Source: Blattabacterium cuenoti STAT (GTDB lineage Bacteria > Bacteroidota > Bacteroidia > Flavobacteriales > Blattabacteriaceae). Taken from it: a DNA stretch of 64,000 nucleotides. Under the pieces are notes generated by a model, which was given only the letters and a program-made list of their open reading frames with translations, searched no databases and was not told where the DNA came from. Below are positions 28,185 through 38,477 of the stretch, piece by piece; the first letter of the stretch is position 1; each line of letters begins with the position of its first letter. The stretch spans positions 422,001 through 486,000 of the forward strand of contig NZ_AP014608.1 of NCBI RefSeq assembly GCF_003573915.1, written 5' to 3'. The translations under genes were made by a program, and so were the position numbers.

Positions 28185-28739
28185 ATGAAAGAACAATCTT
28201 ATGAGGATCTTATTCCTTTGATAGGAATAGAGGGTAAAATTATTGGATTTGAAAAAAAAGAAAAAATTCATATAAAAGGATTACGACATAGTGCTGTTTC
28301 TGTTTTTATTTTTAATCTAAAAAATGATTTAATGTTACAAAAAAGATCTTCAAAAAAATACCATTCTTCTTTACTTTGGACTAATACTTGTTGCAGTCAT
28401 CCTAAAAAAAATGAATCTGTTTTAAAAGCAGCTCACCGTTGTTTAATAGAAGAAATGGGTTTTGATTGTTTTTTGGAACAAAAATTTAGTTTCACTTATC
28501 ATGAATTTCTTAGTAATGGATTAATAGAAAATGAATTAGATCATGTTTTTATTGGACATTATGAAAAATCTCCAATTATAAATTTTAAAGAAGTAGATAA
28601 TTGGAAATGGATTTCATTAAATGAATTAATTAAAAATATTTATACTTATCCAACTTCTTATACTATTTGGTTAAAGATTATTATTAAAAATTATTTAAAT
28701 CAATTAGAATATATAAAAAATGATAGCTACTGTAAATAG
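28185..28739 (+). CDS. idi: Isopentenyl-diphosphate delta-isomerase, type I
   Basis: 184 residues, Nudix-fold enzyme that interconverts IPP and DMAPP for isoprenoids (quinone tail, undecaprenyl carrier, the i6A group added by miaA). The substrate pocket LQKRSSKKYHSSLLWTNTCCSHP holds the catalytic Cys (69 or 70), and the Nudix-like Glu is in HRCLIEEMGF. A second catalytic Glu is in the NELDHVFIG region. The last 20 bases overlap the next gene. Confidence 0.94.
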   Translation: MKEQSYEDLIPLIGIEGKIIGFEKKEKIHIKGLRHSAVSVFIFNLKNDLMLQKRSSKKYHSSLLWTNTCCSHPKKNESVLKAAHRCLIEEMGFDCFLEQKFSFTYHEFLSNGLIENELDHVFIGHYEKSPIINFKEVDNWKWISLNELIKNIYTYPTSYTIWLKIIIKNYLNQLEYIKNDSYCK

Positions 28740-29130
28740 AAAAGGATATTTTAGTTCATCACACAGACTTTATAATAATCATTGGGATTTTAAAAAAAAT
28801 ATTGAAATGTTTGGAAAATGTGCAAATTTCAATTATCATGGACATAATTATGAATATATTGTTGGTATTACAGGAGAGATAGATCCTAAAACTGGTTTTG
28901 TATTTAATTTACAAAAATTGAAATGTATTCTTTTTGATGAAATAGAAAAACTTTTTGATCATAAAAATATTAATTTAGATATTAAAGAATTCTCATTTAT
29001 CAATCCCACTATAGAAAATATAGTTGTTTTCATGTGGAATCGAATAAATAGTAAAATACCTTCTGATTTAAAATTAAAAATAACTTTATACGAAACGGTA
29101 AATAATTTTGTTGAATATGACGGAAAATAA
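28720..29130 (+). CDS. queD: 6-Carboxytetrahydropterin synthase family protein (QueD/PTPS-like)
   Basis: 136 residues. Zinc ligands are His in FSSSHRLYNN and the two His of NYHGHNYEY, with the catalytic Cys in FGKCANFNYHGHNYE. The C-terminal ETVNNFVEY gives the pterin-binding Glu. The family makes the queuosine precursor or a pterin; bacteria without the rest of the queuosine genes sometimes use it in folate synthesis, and folC is in this window. It overlaps idi and gcvT, so the three are probably co-translated. Confidence 0.87.
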   Translation: MIATVNRKGYFSSSHRLYNNHWDFKKNIEMFGKCANFNYHGHNYEYIVGITGEIDPKTGFVFNLQKLKCILFDEIEKLFDHKNINLDIKEFSFINPTIENIVVFMWNRINSKIPSDLKLKITLYETVNNFVEYDGK

Positions 29131-30226
29131 TAAAAATGTTATTAAAAAAACTATTTTATATGATAATCATATTCGTTTAGGAGCCAAAATAGTTAACTAT
29201 TCCAATTTTTATATGCCACTTCAATATACTTCTTCTTTAATAGAGCATATGCATGTAAGAAATTATGCTGGAATTTTTGATGTAAGTCATATGGGTAAAT
29301 TTATTTTAAAAGGAAGATATTCTGAAAATCTAATTCAATATTTAACTACGAATGATTTATCTAAAATCAAGATTGGACAAGCTCAATATACTTGTTTAAT
29401 TAATGATAAAGGAGGAATTATAGATGATATAGTTGTTTATAAAATTTCGGAAAAAAGTTTCTTACTTATAGTAAATGCTTCTAATATTGAAAAAAATAAA
29501 AATTGGATCAATAATCATATAAAAAAATATGAATATTCTAATATAGAATTGATAGATGCTTCTCTAACACATTCTGTTTTATCTATTCAAGGTCCATTAT
29601 CTTTATTTTATATTCAAAAATTAACAAATATTTCATTAAACAAAGTTCCTTTTTATCATTTTAAAATAGGAGAATTTTCGGGAATAAAAAATGTATTAAT
29701 CTCTAGAACAGGATATACAGGAAATAAAGGAATAGAAATTTATGTTTCCAATGAAAATGCAAAAAAAATATGGAATGATATTTTAAAAATAGAAAAAAAA
29801 ATAATTCCTTGTGGAATAGCAAGTAGAAATTCATTGAGATTAGAAATGGGATATCGTTTATATGGACAAGATATTTCTGAAAAAACAACTCCTATAGAAG
29901 CAAATTTATCTTGGATAATTAATTTTGATAAAAAATTTATAGCTAAAAAAATATTACAAAAACAAAAAAAAGAAGGAAAATATAAAAAGTTTATATCTTT
30001 TCTTGTTGAAAAAGAAAAAAAAATTCCAAGACCAGGACATTTATTAATAGATGAAAATAAAATTTCTGTTGGTTATGTTACTTCTGGTGTTTATTCTCCA
30101 GTTCTAAAAAAAGGAATTGGAATGGGATATATAACTAATATAGAAAAAAAAGATTCTATATTTCTTTTCATCAGAAAGAAAAAAATTCCTATTAAAATAG
30201 TCAAATTACCTTTTATAAAAATTTAA
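29117..30226 (+). CDS. gcvT: Aminomethyltransferase, glycine cleavage T-protein
   Basis: 369 residues from the ATG at 29117; a TTG three codons upstream exists. It moves the one-carbon unit of glycine to tetrahydrofolate. Conserved blocks are SLIEHMHVRNYAGIFDVSHMGKF near the N-terminus, LTTNDLSKIKIGQAQYT, DDIVVYK, SRTGYTGNKGIEIY with the catalytic Asp region, and the C-terminal GYVTSGVYSPVLKKGIGMGYI. It overlaps the queD-like gene. LpdA (8-9 kb) is the L-protein of the same system. Confidence 0.94.
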   Translation: MTENNKNVIKKTILYDNHIRLGAKIVNYSNFYMPLQYTSSLIEHMHVRNYAGIFDVSHMGKFILKGRYSENLIQYLTTNDLSKIKIGQAQYTCLINDKGGIIDDIVVYKISEKSFLLIVNASNIEKNKNWINNHIKKYEYSNIELIDASLTHSVLSIQGPLSLFYIQKLTNISLNKVPFYHFKIGEFSGIKNVLISRTGYTGNKGIEIYVSNENAKKIWNDILKIEKKIIPCGIASRNSLRLEMGYRLYGQDISEKTTPIEANLSWIINFDKKFIAKKILQKQKKEGKYKKFISFLVEKEKKIPRPGHLLIDENKISVGYVTSGVYSPVLKKGIGMGYITNIEKKDSIFLFIRKKKIPIKIVKLPFIKI

Positions 30227-30324
30227 AACTAAATGTTTAATTTTATATGATGAAATTATAAAAAAACCATAGTTTTATCGAAAAAAAAAATATAATATAT
30301 TCGGAACATTTTCAAAAAAATTTT

Positions 30325-31626
30325 TTGTTAGCTCTTCCTGTATTTCTTACCCAATTAGGTGTAATATGTATAGGATTATGTGATAATATAATGATTGGTT
30401 TTTTGGGGAAAAAAGCTTTAGCGTCAATTTCATTATCAAATTCTGTTTTTTTTGTTATAATCATTTTTGGATTGGGAATATCTACAGGTATTTCTACCTT
30501 AATTGCATCTATAGATGTAAAAAAAGAATATAAAAAAGGCGCTATTATTTTTCATCATGGTTTAATTTTAAATTTTTTTTTATCTATACTAATGTATGGA
30601 TTAGTACATGTATTTTTATATATATTTCCTTATTTAGGACAACCTAAAGAAATATTAAACGAAACTATTTCTTTTTTAAAAATAGTATCTATATCTTTCA
30701 TTCCTTGGATGATATTCGAAGTTTTTAGAAAATTTTCAGAAGGTTTATCTTTAGTATTTCCTGGTTTAATTGTAACTTGGATGTCTGTTTTTATTAATAT
30801 TGTACTAAATTATATATTTCTTCACGGTAGTTGTGGTTTTCCGAAACTAGGTGTTGTTGGTATTGCTTATGCTACATTAGCATCTAGAATAATCATGTTA
30901 ATTGGAATTATGATTTTATTATATCAATACAAAAAAGTACATAATTATTATAATCAATTGAAATATTTTTTTTTTAAAAAAAAATATTTCAAAGAAATAT
31001 TGAAAATAGGAGTTCCCTCTGGATTACATATGTTATTTGAAATGAGCGCTTTTTCTTTATCTTCTTTTATATCAGGAGTATGCGGAACAAAAGTATTAGC
31101 TGCTCACCAAATAGTTATGAGTTTAGTTTCTTCTACTTTTATTCTCAATACAGGTTTTTCTGTAACTGCTACAATAAGAATAGCAAACCAATTAGCCCTA
31201 AAAAATTATTTAGAATTAAAAAAAATAGGAACATCTATTTTTTCTATGGGATTTATTTTTATGTTAATTTGTGGCCTTTTATTTTTCTTCTTTCGAGGCT
31301 ATATTCCTTATATATACATCAAGAATGATGAAGAAGTCATTAAAATTGCAGAAAAAATGATAATAGTTGCTAGTTTTTTTCAATTATCCGATGGATTACA
31401 AGGAGTTATTCTTGGAGCATTAAGAGGTTTACAAGATGTTCATATTCCTATGTGGATTAGTTTTTTTTCTTATTGGATTATTGCTTTACCTACAGCATGG
31501 TTTTTATCTATAAAAATGGGAGGAATAGGGGTATGGATTGGGTTAGGATTTGGTTTAACTATATCAGCTATCTTACTTTTTATAAGATATAAAACTATTA
31601 TCGATAAAATAATAAAAATGAAATAA
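30325..31626 (+). CDS. MATE-family efflux transporter
   Basis: 433 residues listed from a TTG at 30325, about 12 hydrophobic helices. MATE features are LALPVFLTQLGVICIGLCDNIMIGFLG at the start of helix 1, the symmetric repeat VPSGLHMLFEMSAF midway, and GALRGLQDVHIPM near the end. It exports cationic compounds or metabolites in exchange for Na+ or H+; substrate unknown. The frame stays open upstream to 30262 and encodes a plausible amphipathic N-terminus (YSEHFQKNFLLALP) but with no ATG, GTG or earlier TTG. So the true start is uncertain and may be a rare ATA or ATC codon. Confidence 0.88.
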   Translation: MLALPVFLTQLGVICIGLCDNIMIGFLGKKALASISLSNSVFFVIIIFGLGISTGISTLIASIDVKKEYKKGAIIFHHGLILNFFLSILMYGLVHVFLYIFPYLGQPKEILNETISFLKIVSISFIPWMIFEVFRKFSEGLSLVFPGLIVTWMSVFINIVLNYIFLHGSCGFPKLGVVGIAYATLASRIIMLIGIMILLYQYKKVHNYYNQLKYFFFKKKYFKEILKIGVPSGLHMLFEMSAFSLSSFISGVCGTKVLAAHQIVMSLVSSTFILNTGFSVTATIRIANQLALKNYLELKKIGTSIFSMGFIFMLICGLLFFFFRGYIPYIYIKNDEEVIKIAEKMIIVASFFQLSDGLQGVILGALRGLQDVHIPMWISFFSYWIIALPTAWFLSIKMGGIGVWIGLGFGLTISAILLFIRYKTIIDKIIKMK

Positions 31627-31675
31627 ACATTTCATATTCAAATAATTCATCATATAACAGTTCGTGTTAAATATC

Positions 31676-31683
31676 TATATTTG
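31676..31683 (+). promoter_or_regulatory. Possible -7 box upstream of the DEAD-box helicase
   Basis: TATATTTG matches TAnnTTTG exactly, 59 bases before the helicase ATG, leaving a leader long enough for RNA-level control as seen for cold-shock helicases elsewhere. No matching -33 element. Confidence 0.3.
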
Positions 31684-31742
31684 TTTTTCAACATATGAAA
31701 TTAAAATTTTAATAAAAATAAAATTTTCATTATTTATTCTTT

Positions 31743-33347
31743 ATGAAAACATTTCAAGAATACAATTTTTTCGATAAAAATATTATTCAAGCTATAGAAG
31801 ATATTGGTTTTAAATATCCAACACCAATACAAGAAAAAGTTATTCCTTTTTTACTATCTTCAGAAAAAGACATTATAGCATTAGCCCAAACAGGAACAGG
31901 AAAAACAGCTGCTTTCGGTCTTCCAATCATTCAAAAAGTGAAATTAAAATCTACTCTTCCTCAAGCTTTAATTTTATGTCCTACAAGAGAATTATGTATA
32001 CAAATAACACGTGATCTTTGTCGATTTTCAAAATTTTCATCATTTATAAAAATTGTTTCTTTATATGGAGGAGCAAATATAAATTCACAAATAAAATCTT
32101 TGAAAAAAAAAAATCATATTATAGTAGGAACTCCAGGAAGAATTATTGATTTAATCAAAAGAAAAAAATTATCTTTTGATAAGATTCAATATTTAGTACT
32201 TGATGAAGCAGATGAAATGTTAAATATGGGATTTAAAGATGAATTAGATTCTATAATAGAAAAATTACCAAAAAAAAGACAAAGTTTATTATTTTCGGCA
32301 ACAATGTCTAAATATATGAACGTTATAGCTCATAAATATTTAATAGATCCTGTAGAAATTGTCACGGGGAAAAAAAATATTGGAGCCGATGATGTTAAAC
32401 ACGTTTATTATATAATAGAAAAATTGGATAAAAAATATTTAGCTTTGAAAAGAATTTTGGATATAAATCCTGATATTTATAGTATTATATTTTGTGGAAC
32501 TAAAAAAGAAACTAAAGAAATAGCTGATTTTTTAACCAAAGATGGTTATAATGCTGATGCTTTATATGGAGACCTTTCACAAACACAACGTGAATCTGTT
32601 ATGAACAGATTTAGAAATAGAAATCTAAAATTTCTTGTAGCCACAGATGTGGCAGCTCGTGGATTAGATATAAATAATATAACTCATGTTATTAATTACA
32701 ATCTTCCAAAAGAAAGTCAAATTTATGTCCATAGAAGTGGACGTACAGGAAGAGCTGGAAATACGGGAATTTCTATTTGTATTATTCAAACTAAAGAAAC
32801 TAGAAATTTAAAAGAATTTGAAAAAAAAATTGGGAAAAGTTTTAACCGTATTATGCTTCCTACGGGAGAAGAAATATGTGAAAAACAATTATTCTATTTT
32901 ATAGAAAAAATAAAAAAAGTAGTTGTAAATGATAATTTAATGAAAAAATTTCTTCCCAAAATACAGAAAAATTTAGAATTTTTTGATAAAGAAGAATTAA
33001 TAAAACGTTTTTCTTGGATTGGATTTAATCATTTCATAAATTATTACAAAAATTCTAAAGACTTAAATCCTGTTTTTTATAAAAAAATTATAGGTTCCCG
33101 TACAAAAAAAAAATTTTTTTCAAAACTTTTTTTAAATATAGGATCTAAAGATAATTTAACAAAATTAAGATTAATTAATTTAATCAACAAAGCTGTAAAT
33201 AATTCACGTATTAATATTGGTCATATAAAAATTTTATCAAATTTTTCATTATTTGAAGTAGAAAAACGTTATAGAAATAAAATTTTAATAGGAATGAGTA
33301 GAATTAATCATTTTGGAAAACCTATTTCAATAGAAATTAAAAATTAG
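31743..33347 (+). CDS. deaD: DEAD-box RNA helicase (DeaD/CsdA-like)
   Basis: 534 residues. Q motif FKYPTPIQ, Walker A AQTGTGKT (48-55), [21 protein letters not shown] near 155, SAT, then [11 protein letters not shown] and [10 protein letters not shown] in the second RecA domain. The C-terminal 170 residues include a DbpA-like RNA-binding domain ([20 protein letters not shown]). It remodels structured RNA in ribosome assembly or decay; it appears to be a general-purpose helicase. aroC starts 7 bases after it. Confidence 0.94.
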   Translation: MKTFQEYNFFDKNIIQAIEDIGFKYPTPIQEKVIPFLLSSEKDIIALAQTGTGKTAAFGLPIIQKVKLKSTLPQALILCPTRELCIQITRDLCRFSKFSSFIKIVSLYGGANINSQIKSLKKKNHIIVGTPGRIIDLIKRKKLSFDKIQYLVLDEADEMLNMGFKDELDSIIEKLPKKRQSLLFSATMSKYMNVIAHKYLIDPVEIVTGKKNIGADDVKHVYYIIEKLDKKYLALKRILDINPDIYSIIFCGTKKETKEIADFLTKDGYNADALYGDLSQTQRESVMNRFRNRNLKFLVATDVAARGLDINNITHVINYNLPKESQIYVHRSGRTGRAGNTGISICIIQTKETRNLKEFEKKIGKSFNRIMLPTGEEICEKQLFYFIEKIKKVVVNDNLMKKFLPKIQKNLEFFDKEELIKRFSWIGFNHFINYYKNSKDLNPVFYKKIIGSRTKKKFFSKLFLNIGSKDNLTKLRLINLINKAVNNSRINIGHIKILSNFSLFEVEKRYRNKILIGMSRINHFGKPISIEIKN

Positions 33348-33354
33348 TTTTATT

Positions 33355-34443
33355 ATGGCAGGAAATATTTTTGGAAATTTATTTAGAGTTAGTACTTTTG
33401 GAGAAAGTCATGGAATAGCATTAGGTGGAATTATTGATGGATGTCCAGCTGGAATAGAATTAAATATGAAAGAAATTCAATATGAATTAAATAGAAGAAG
33501 GCCTGGACAATCATCTATCGTTACTCAACGAAATGAACCTGATGAAGTAAATTTTTTATCTGGAATTTTTAATAATAAAACAACAGGAACTCCTATTGGA
33601 TTCGTTGTTTATAACAAAAATCATAAATCTCACGATTATCATCATCTTAAAGAAGTTTATCGTCCATCACATTCGGATTTTACATATGAAAAAAAATATG
33701 GAATAAGAGATTATAGAGGAGGAGGGCGTTCTTCTGCAAGAGAAACAATATGTAGAGTTGTAGCAGGAGCTATTGCTAAACAATTAATTAAAGATATTAA
33801 GATTACGTCTTATGTATCTTCTGTAGGTAATATATCTATAAATAAATCTTATCAAGAACTAGATCTATCTAGAGAATCAATAGAAAAAAACTCTATAAGA
33901 TGTCCTGATCCAAATACGGCAGAAAAAATGATATCTAAAATTAAAAAAATAAAAAATAGAGGAGATACTATAGGAGGTATTATAACTTGTATAATTACAA
34001 ATATTCCAATAGGAATTGGAGAACCAATTTTTGAAAAGTTACATGCTGAATTAGGAAAAGCTATGCTTTCAATTAATGCAGTAAAAGGATTTGAATATGG
34101 AAGTGGATTTGATGGAACTAAATTAACTGGTTCTCAACATAATGATTTATTTCAAGAAGATGAAAGCACAAAAACAAATTTATCCGGAGGAATACAAGGA
34201 GGAATTTCAAACGGAATGGATATTTATTTTAAAATAGCATTTAAACCTATAGCTACGATAATGAAAAAACAAAAAACTATAGATAAACATGGAAATTTTA
34301 TCCTTATAGAAGGAAAAGGAAGACATGATCCTTGTGTTTTACCTCGTGCTATTCCTATCGTTGAATCTATGACGGCTTTGGTTTTAGCTGATTATTGGAT
34401 GTATACTAAATTATCTAAATATTCCTCAATAAAAAAAAATTGA
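33355..34443 (+). CDS. aroC: Chorismate synthase
   Basis: 362 residues. Converts EPSP to chorismate with reduced FMN, the branch point to aromatic amino acids, folate and menaquinone. Signatures are [53 protein letters not shown], and the C-terminal [18 protein letters not shown]. The stop overlaps the miaA start (TTGA junction at 34440-34443), which suggests coupled translation. Confidence 0.97.
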   Translation: MAGNIFGNLFRVSTFGESHGIALGGIIDGCPAGIELNMKEIQYELNRRRPGQSSIVTQRNEPDEVNFLSGIFNNKTTGTPIGFVVYNKNHKSHDYHHLKEVYRPSHSDFTYEKKYGIRDYRGGGRSSARETICRVVAGAIAKQLIKDIKITSYVSSVGNISINKSYQELDLSRESIEKNSIRCPDPNTAEKMISKIKKIKNRGDTIGGIITCIITNIPIGIGEPIFEKLHAELGKAMLSINAVKGFEYGSGFDGTKLTGSQHNDLFQEDESTKTNLSGGIQGGISNGMDIYFKIAFKPIATIMKKQKTIDKHGNFILIEGKGRHDPCVLPRAIPIVESMTALVLADYWMYTKLSKYSSIKKN

Positions 34444-35360
34444 ATCGAAAACTTCTTATTTTTATTTTAGGTCCTACCTGTGTAGGAAAAACTTTTATTT
34501 CTTTGTTTTTAGCTGAAAAATTTAATACTGAAATTTTATCTTGTGATTCTAGACAATTTTATAAAGAATTAAAAATAGGAACTTCTATGCCCACAATAGA
34601 AGAACTCTCTCGTATTCCTCATCATTTTATTGGACATTTAAGTATTCATCAAAATTACAATGCAAAATTATTTGAAATAGATTCCTTAAAAAAAATTTCA
34701 AAATTATTTACTAAATATTCCACATTAATTATGGTAGGAGGATCTAGTTTATATGAAAAAGCAGTAACAGAAGGATTGTCAGAATTTCCTGAAATTAGTT
34801 TTGATATTAGAAATAATTTAATTTATCATTTTAAAAAAAAAGGAATATCTTTCTTACAAAAAGAATTTTTAAAAATTAAAGAACCAGGTATAAAAATAGA
34901 TATTTATAATCCTGTACGTTTAATTCGATATTTAGAAATTTTTCAATCTACAGGAAAACCTCCTTCTTTTTTCTACAATAAAAAAAAAAGAAATTTTATA
35001 ATTTTAAAAATAGGATTGATAATGCCAAGACATAAAATCTATTTTAGAATAAATAATAGAGTAGACCATATGATAAAAATAGGTTTATTAGATGAAGCTA
35101 AATTATATTATAATTATAGAAGTTTAAATAGTTTACAAACTATAGGATATCAAGAGATTTTTGATTTTTTTTTAAAAGGAAAAAATGATTTAAATAAAAG
35201 TATAGAAGAAATAAAAAAAAACACTAGAAAATATGCAAAAAGACAATTAACCTGGTATAAAAAAGATCCATCAATTATATGGTTTGATTCGAAAGAAAAA
35301 AATAAAATATTATATACTATAAAAAAAAAACAGTGGGCAATACTGGATTCGAACCAGTGA
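34440..35360 (+). CDS. miaA: tRNA dimethylallyltransferase
   Basis: 306 residues. Adds dimethylallyl to A37 of UNN-reading tRNAs, the substrate for MiaB. P-loop LGPTCVGKT (10-18), [19 protein letters not shown], a conserved [17 protein letters not shown], and the C-terminal [25 protein letters not shown] start overlapping the aroC stop. The tail is odd: after a run of ten A the frame runs 27 bases into the oppositely oriented tRNA-Val gene and ends WAILDSNQ, which is simply the antisense of that tRNA's T arm. Confidence 0.94.
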   Translation: MNRKLLIFILGPTCVGKTFISLFLAEKFNTEILSCDSRQFYKELKIGTSMPTIEELSRIPHHFIGHLSIHQNYNAKLFEIDSLKKISKLFTKYSTLIMVGGSSLYEKAVTEGLSEFPEISFDIRNNLIYHFKKKGISFLQKEFLKIKEPGIKIDIYNPVRLIRYLEIFQSTGKPPSFFYNKKKRNFIILKIGLIMPRHKIYFRINNRVDHMIKIGLLDEAKLYYNYRSLNSLQTIGYQEIFDFFLKGKNDLNKSIEEIKKNTRKYAKRQLTWYKKDPSIIWFDSKEKNKILYTIKKKQWAILDSNQ

Positions 35361-35409
35361 CCCCCTGCTTGTAAAACAGATGCTCTAAACCAAACTGAGC
35401 TAATTGCCC
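35334..35409 (-). tRNA. tRNA-Val (anticodon UAC)
   Basis: 76 nt on the minus strand. The acceptor GGGCAAT pairs with ATTGCCC, discriminator A. The anticodon stem TCTGT/GCAGG closes the loop TTTACAA, giving anticodon TAC. The T arm is ACTGG-TTCGAAT-CCAGT. No CCA is encoded. The 3' half overlaps the end of miaA on the other strand. Confidence 0.93.
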
Positions 35410-35428
35410 TATTTCCCTATCATTTTAT

Positions 35429-35436
35429 CAAATGTA
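35429..35436 (-). promoter_or_regulatory. Possible -7 box of tRNA-Val
   Basis: The minus strand reads TACATTTG, an exact TAnnTTTG, 20 bases before the tRNA 5' end and between the folC stop and the tRNA. I see no good -33 element. Confidence 0.4.
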
Positions 35437-35445
35437 AGAAAAATT

Positions 35446-36693
35446 TTAATAATATAACAGAACTTCGGATACTACAAAGGTACTTCCACTTATTAAGATT
35501 AAATCTTTTTTATCAGCTCGATTTTTAGCAGCTAAAAAAGCCTTCCTTACTGAAGGAAAAAATTTTATTTTTTCATGATTCTTAAATATTTTACTAACTA
35601 ATTTTGATAAATCATGTATGGAATATTTTCTATCTATAGAGGGTTGACAAAAATAATAAAAAGACTCAATAGGAAAGTGTCTCAATAATTGATCTACTTT
35701 TTTTTCTTTTACAAAACCTAAAATTAGGTGTAATTTTTCATATGATTCTTTTTTTAATTGTTTATTAACCAAATATATACCTTCTTCATTATGAGCTATA
35801 TCACAAATAATTTTTGGATTTTCTTTTCGTAAAATATGCCATCTACCTTTGAAATTAGTATTTTTTATTACGTTTTTTAATCCTTGTTTTATTGATTGAT
35901 GAGATACTATAATATTTTTTCTATTATGTAAAATATTTATAATTTTTAATACAATATTCCGATTGAAATCTTGGTAATCTGCTTTAAAAGGAATTTTATA
36001 TAAAAGATCTTCTTTATTTTTTACGGAAAAATATATTGGTGCATTTTTTTTTAAAGCTTCTTGAAGAAAAAGAAATCGAACTTCTTTAGAAATTTTTCTT
36101 CCTATTATTACTGATACGTTTTTTTTTATAATCCCCGCTTTTTCTTCAGCAATTTTTAATTGGTTATTTCCAAGAGTTTCTATATGATCTATACTAATAT
36201 TTGTAATTACAGATATTTCTGGAATTATCAAATTAGTAGAATCTAACCTTCCACCCATTCCTACCTCAATAATTGCTATATTTACTTTTTTTTCTTTAAA
36301 ATATTGAAAAGCTAAAGCGGTATTCATTTCAAAAAACGAAACTTTTTCTTTTTCTATAAATTCTTTATTTTCATTTATAAAATTTACAATAAAATCTTTT
36401 TCTATCAAGATTCCGTTACAGATTATTCTTTCTCTAAAATCTATTAAATGAGGAGAGGTAAATATTCCTATTTTATATTTTTCTTCTTGTAAAATAGAAG
36501 ACAACATATGTACTGTAGATCCTTTTCCATTTGTTCCTCCTACATGTATACTTTGAAAGAAATTTTGTGGATTCCCTAAGTAAGAACAAAAATTCTGTAT
36601 TCTCTTTAAACCTGGTTTGTATGATTTTAATCCTGTTTTATGATAGATTGGAAGGCGTTTAAAAATCCATTGAACTGTTTCTATATAATTCAA
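35446..36693 (-). CDS. folC: Folylpolyglutamate synthase / dihydrofolate synthase
   Basis: 415 residues, Mur-ligase-like. P-loop GTNGKGST (53-60), FTSPHLIDFRERI, the EVGMGGRLDSTN block with metal ligands, NISIDHIETLG, and DIAHNEEG in the C-terminal domain. It adds glutamate to folates (and to dihydropteroate), supporting gcvT and one-carbon metabolism. It starts with TTG at 36693; no ATG is available upstream. It is divergent from glnS. Confidence 0.95.
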   Translation of the reverse strand: MNYIETVQWIFKRLPIYHKTGLKSYKPGLKRIQNFCSYLGNPQNFFQSIHVGGTNGKGSTVHMLSSILQEEKYKIGIFTSPHLIDFRERIICNGILIEKDFIVNFINENKEFIEKEKVSFFEMNTALAFQYFKEKKVNIAIIEVGMGGRLDSTNLIIPEISVITNISIDHIETLGNNQLKIAEEKAGIIKKNVSVIIGRKISKEVRFLFLQEALKKNAPIYFSVKNKEDLLYKIPFKADYQDFNRNIVLKIINILHNRKNIIVSHQSIKQGLKNVIKNTNFKGRWHILRKENPKIICDIAHNEEGIYLVNKQLKKESYEKLHLILGFVKEKKVDQLLRHFPIESFYYFCQPSIDRKYSIHDLSKLVSKIFKNHEKIKFFPSVRKAFLAAKNRADKKDLILISGSTFVVSEVLLYY

Positions 36694-36770
36694 GTATAAA
36701 ATCTTATTAAAAATAACTATAGTACAAAAATATAAATTATTTTCAATAAAAAATTGATTATATTCGTTCT

Positions 36771-38465
36771 ATAATTGATTTTAATTTTTATTCTGAAATA
36801 AAGTCATATCTACATTTTATTGAAAAAATTATAGAGGAAGATATAAAAAATGGATTTCCTATAAAAAAAATTAAATTTCGTTTTCCTCCTGAACCTAATG
36901 GTTTTCTTCATATTGGACATGTGAAAGCTATATGTTTGAATTTTGAATTAAGTAAAAAATATAAATCTCCAATTAATTTAAGATTTGATGATACTAATCC
37001 TATAGTAGAAAATAGAAATTTTATAGATTCTATAAAAAAAGATATTCTATTTTTAGGTTTTCATTGGGATATAGAGAGTTATGCTTCAGATTATTTTTGT
37101 AAACTTTATAAATGGGCTATAAAATTAATTAAAAAAAATAAAGCTTATGTTGATGATCAATCTAAAAATATAATCCAACGTCAAAGAAAAAATCCTTTTG
37201 AAATTGGAATTGACAGCGATTATAGAAATAGATCTATAGAAGAAAATTTATTTCTTTTTGAAAGAATGAGGAATGGATTTTTTGAAGAAGGAGCTTGTGT
37301 TTTAAGAGCTAAAATTAATATGAGTTCTTCAAACATGAACATGCGAGACCCAATTATGTATAGAATTTTACAAAAAAAACATCATAGAACTGGATATCAA
37401 TGGTGTATTTATCCTACTTATGATTGGACACATGGTCTATGTGATTATATAGAACAAATATCTCATTCTTTGTGTTCTTTAGAATTTGAAAATAGACGAC
37501 CGTTATATAATTGGTATTTAAATCAAATTTGTACTGAAAATTCAAAAAAAATTATACCTAAACAAATAGAATTCTCAAGATTAAATTTGAGTCATACCAT
37601 AACCAGCAAAAGAAAGATTCAGTATTTAATTGAAAAAAAAATAATTCAATCTTGGGATGATCCACGTATTTTAACAATATCTGGATTACGTAGAAAAGGA
37701 TATACTTCTGTTGCTTTAAAAAATTTTATTCATAAAATAGGAATCACTAAAAGAAACAATATCATTGATGTATCTTTTCTAGAATTTTGGATTAGAGAAC
37801 ATTTGAATAAAATAGCTTTAAGAGTTATGGTAGTTTTACGTCCAATACAATTAATTATAGACAATTATTCAGATATTACTGAATGGATTGACGCAGAAAA
37901 TAATCCAGAGAATCCTAATTTTGGAAATAGAAAAATTCCTTTTTCTAAGTTTTTATATATAGAAGAAGATGATTTTTTAGAAAAAGAAAAAAAAAATTTT
38001 TTTCGTCTTTGTATTGGAAAAGAAGTAAGACTTAAAAATGCTTATATCATAAAAGCAAACTCTGTAATAAGAAATTATGAAGGAAAAATAAAAAAAATAC
38101 ATTGTACTTATGATCCTAAAAGTAAATCTGGAAAAAAAAATAAAATTGAAAAAAAAGGAAGAGTAAAAAGTACTTTACATTGGGTGTCTATAAAGCATTC
38201 TTTTCCTATAAAAATTAATTTGTATAATCCTCTTTTTTTAAAAAGAAATCCAAATAGTATAGATTTTTATAAACATATCAACCCTAAATCAAAAGATAGA
38301 ATTATAGGTTATGCAGAACCTTTCTTAAAAAAGGCAAAAAAAGGAGATCATTTTCAATTTCAAAGAATTGGATATTTTTATGTTGATAATGAAATTAAAA
38401 ATGATCAAATCATTTTTAATAAAACTGTATCCATAAAAAACAAATGGAAAAAAAATGAAAAATAA
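36771..38465 (+). CDS. glnS: Glutaminyl-tRNA synthetase, start codon not conventional
   Basis: Class I synthetase. The frame from 36750 encodes, in order, the N-terminal helix HFIEKIIEEDIKNG, the ATP-site RFPPEPNGFLHIGH and the rest of the catalytic core with DDTNP, LRFDD, the KMSKS-equivalent ITSKRK and two C-terminal beta barrels. The first ATG/GTG/TTG in frame is the GTG at 36921, right after the HIGH motif, so it cannot be the real start. No such codon occurs from the upstream stop (36747-36749) to 36921. I place the start at the ATA at 36771 by comparison with family length; an ATT at 36753, 36762 or 36774 is equally possible. Confidence 0.9.
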   Translation: MIDFNFYSEIKSYLHFIEKIIEEDIKNGFPIKKIKFRFPPEPNGFLHIGHVKAICLNFELSKKYKSPINLRFDDTNPIVENRNFIDSIKKDILFLGFHWDIESYASDYFCKLYKWAIKLIKKNKAYVDDQSKNIIQRQRKNPFEIGIDSDYRNRSIEENLFLFERMRNGFFEEGACVLRAKINMSSSNMNMRDPIMYRILQKKHHRTGYQWCIYPTYDWTHGLCDYIEQISHSLCSLEFENRRPLYNWYLNQICTENSKKIIPKQIEFSRLNLSHTITSKRKIQYLIEKKIIQSWDDPRILTISGLRRKGYTSVALKNFIHKIGITKRNNIIDVSFLEFWIREHLNKIALRVMVVLRPIQLIIDNYSDITEWIDAENNPENPNFGNRKIPFSKFLYIEEDDFLEKEKKNFFRLCIGKEVRLKNAYIIKANSVIRNYEGKIKKIHCTYDPKSKSGKKNKIEKKGRVKSTLHWVSIKHSFPIKINLYNPLFLKRNPNSIDFYKHINPKSKDRIIGYAEPFLKKAKKGDHFQFQRIGYFYVDNEIKNDQIIFNKTVSIKNKWKKNEK

Positions 38466-38477
38466 TTTGTTATAATT

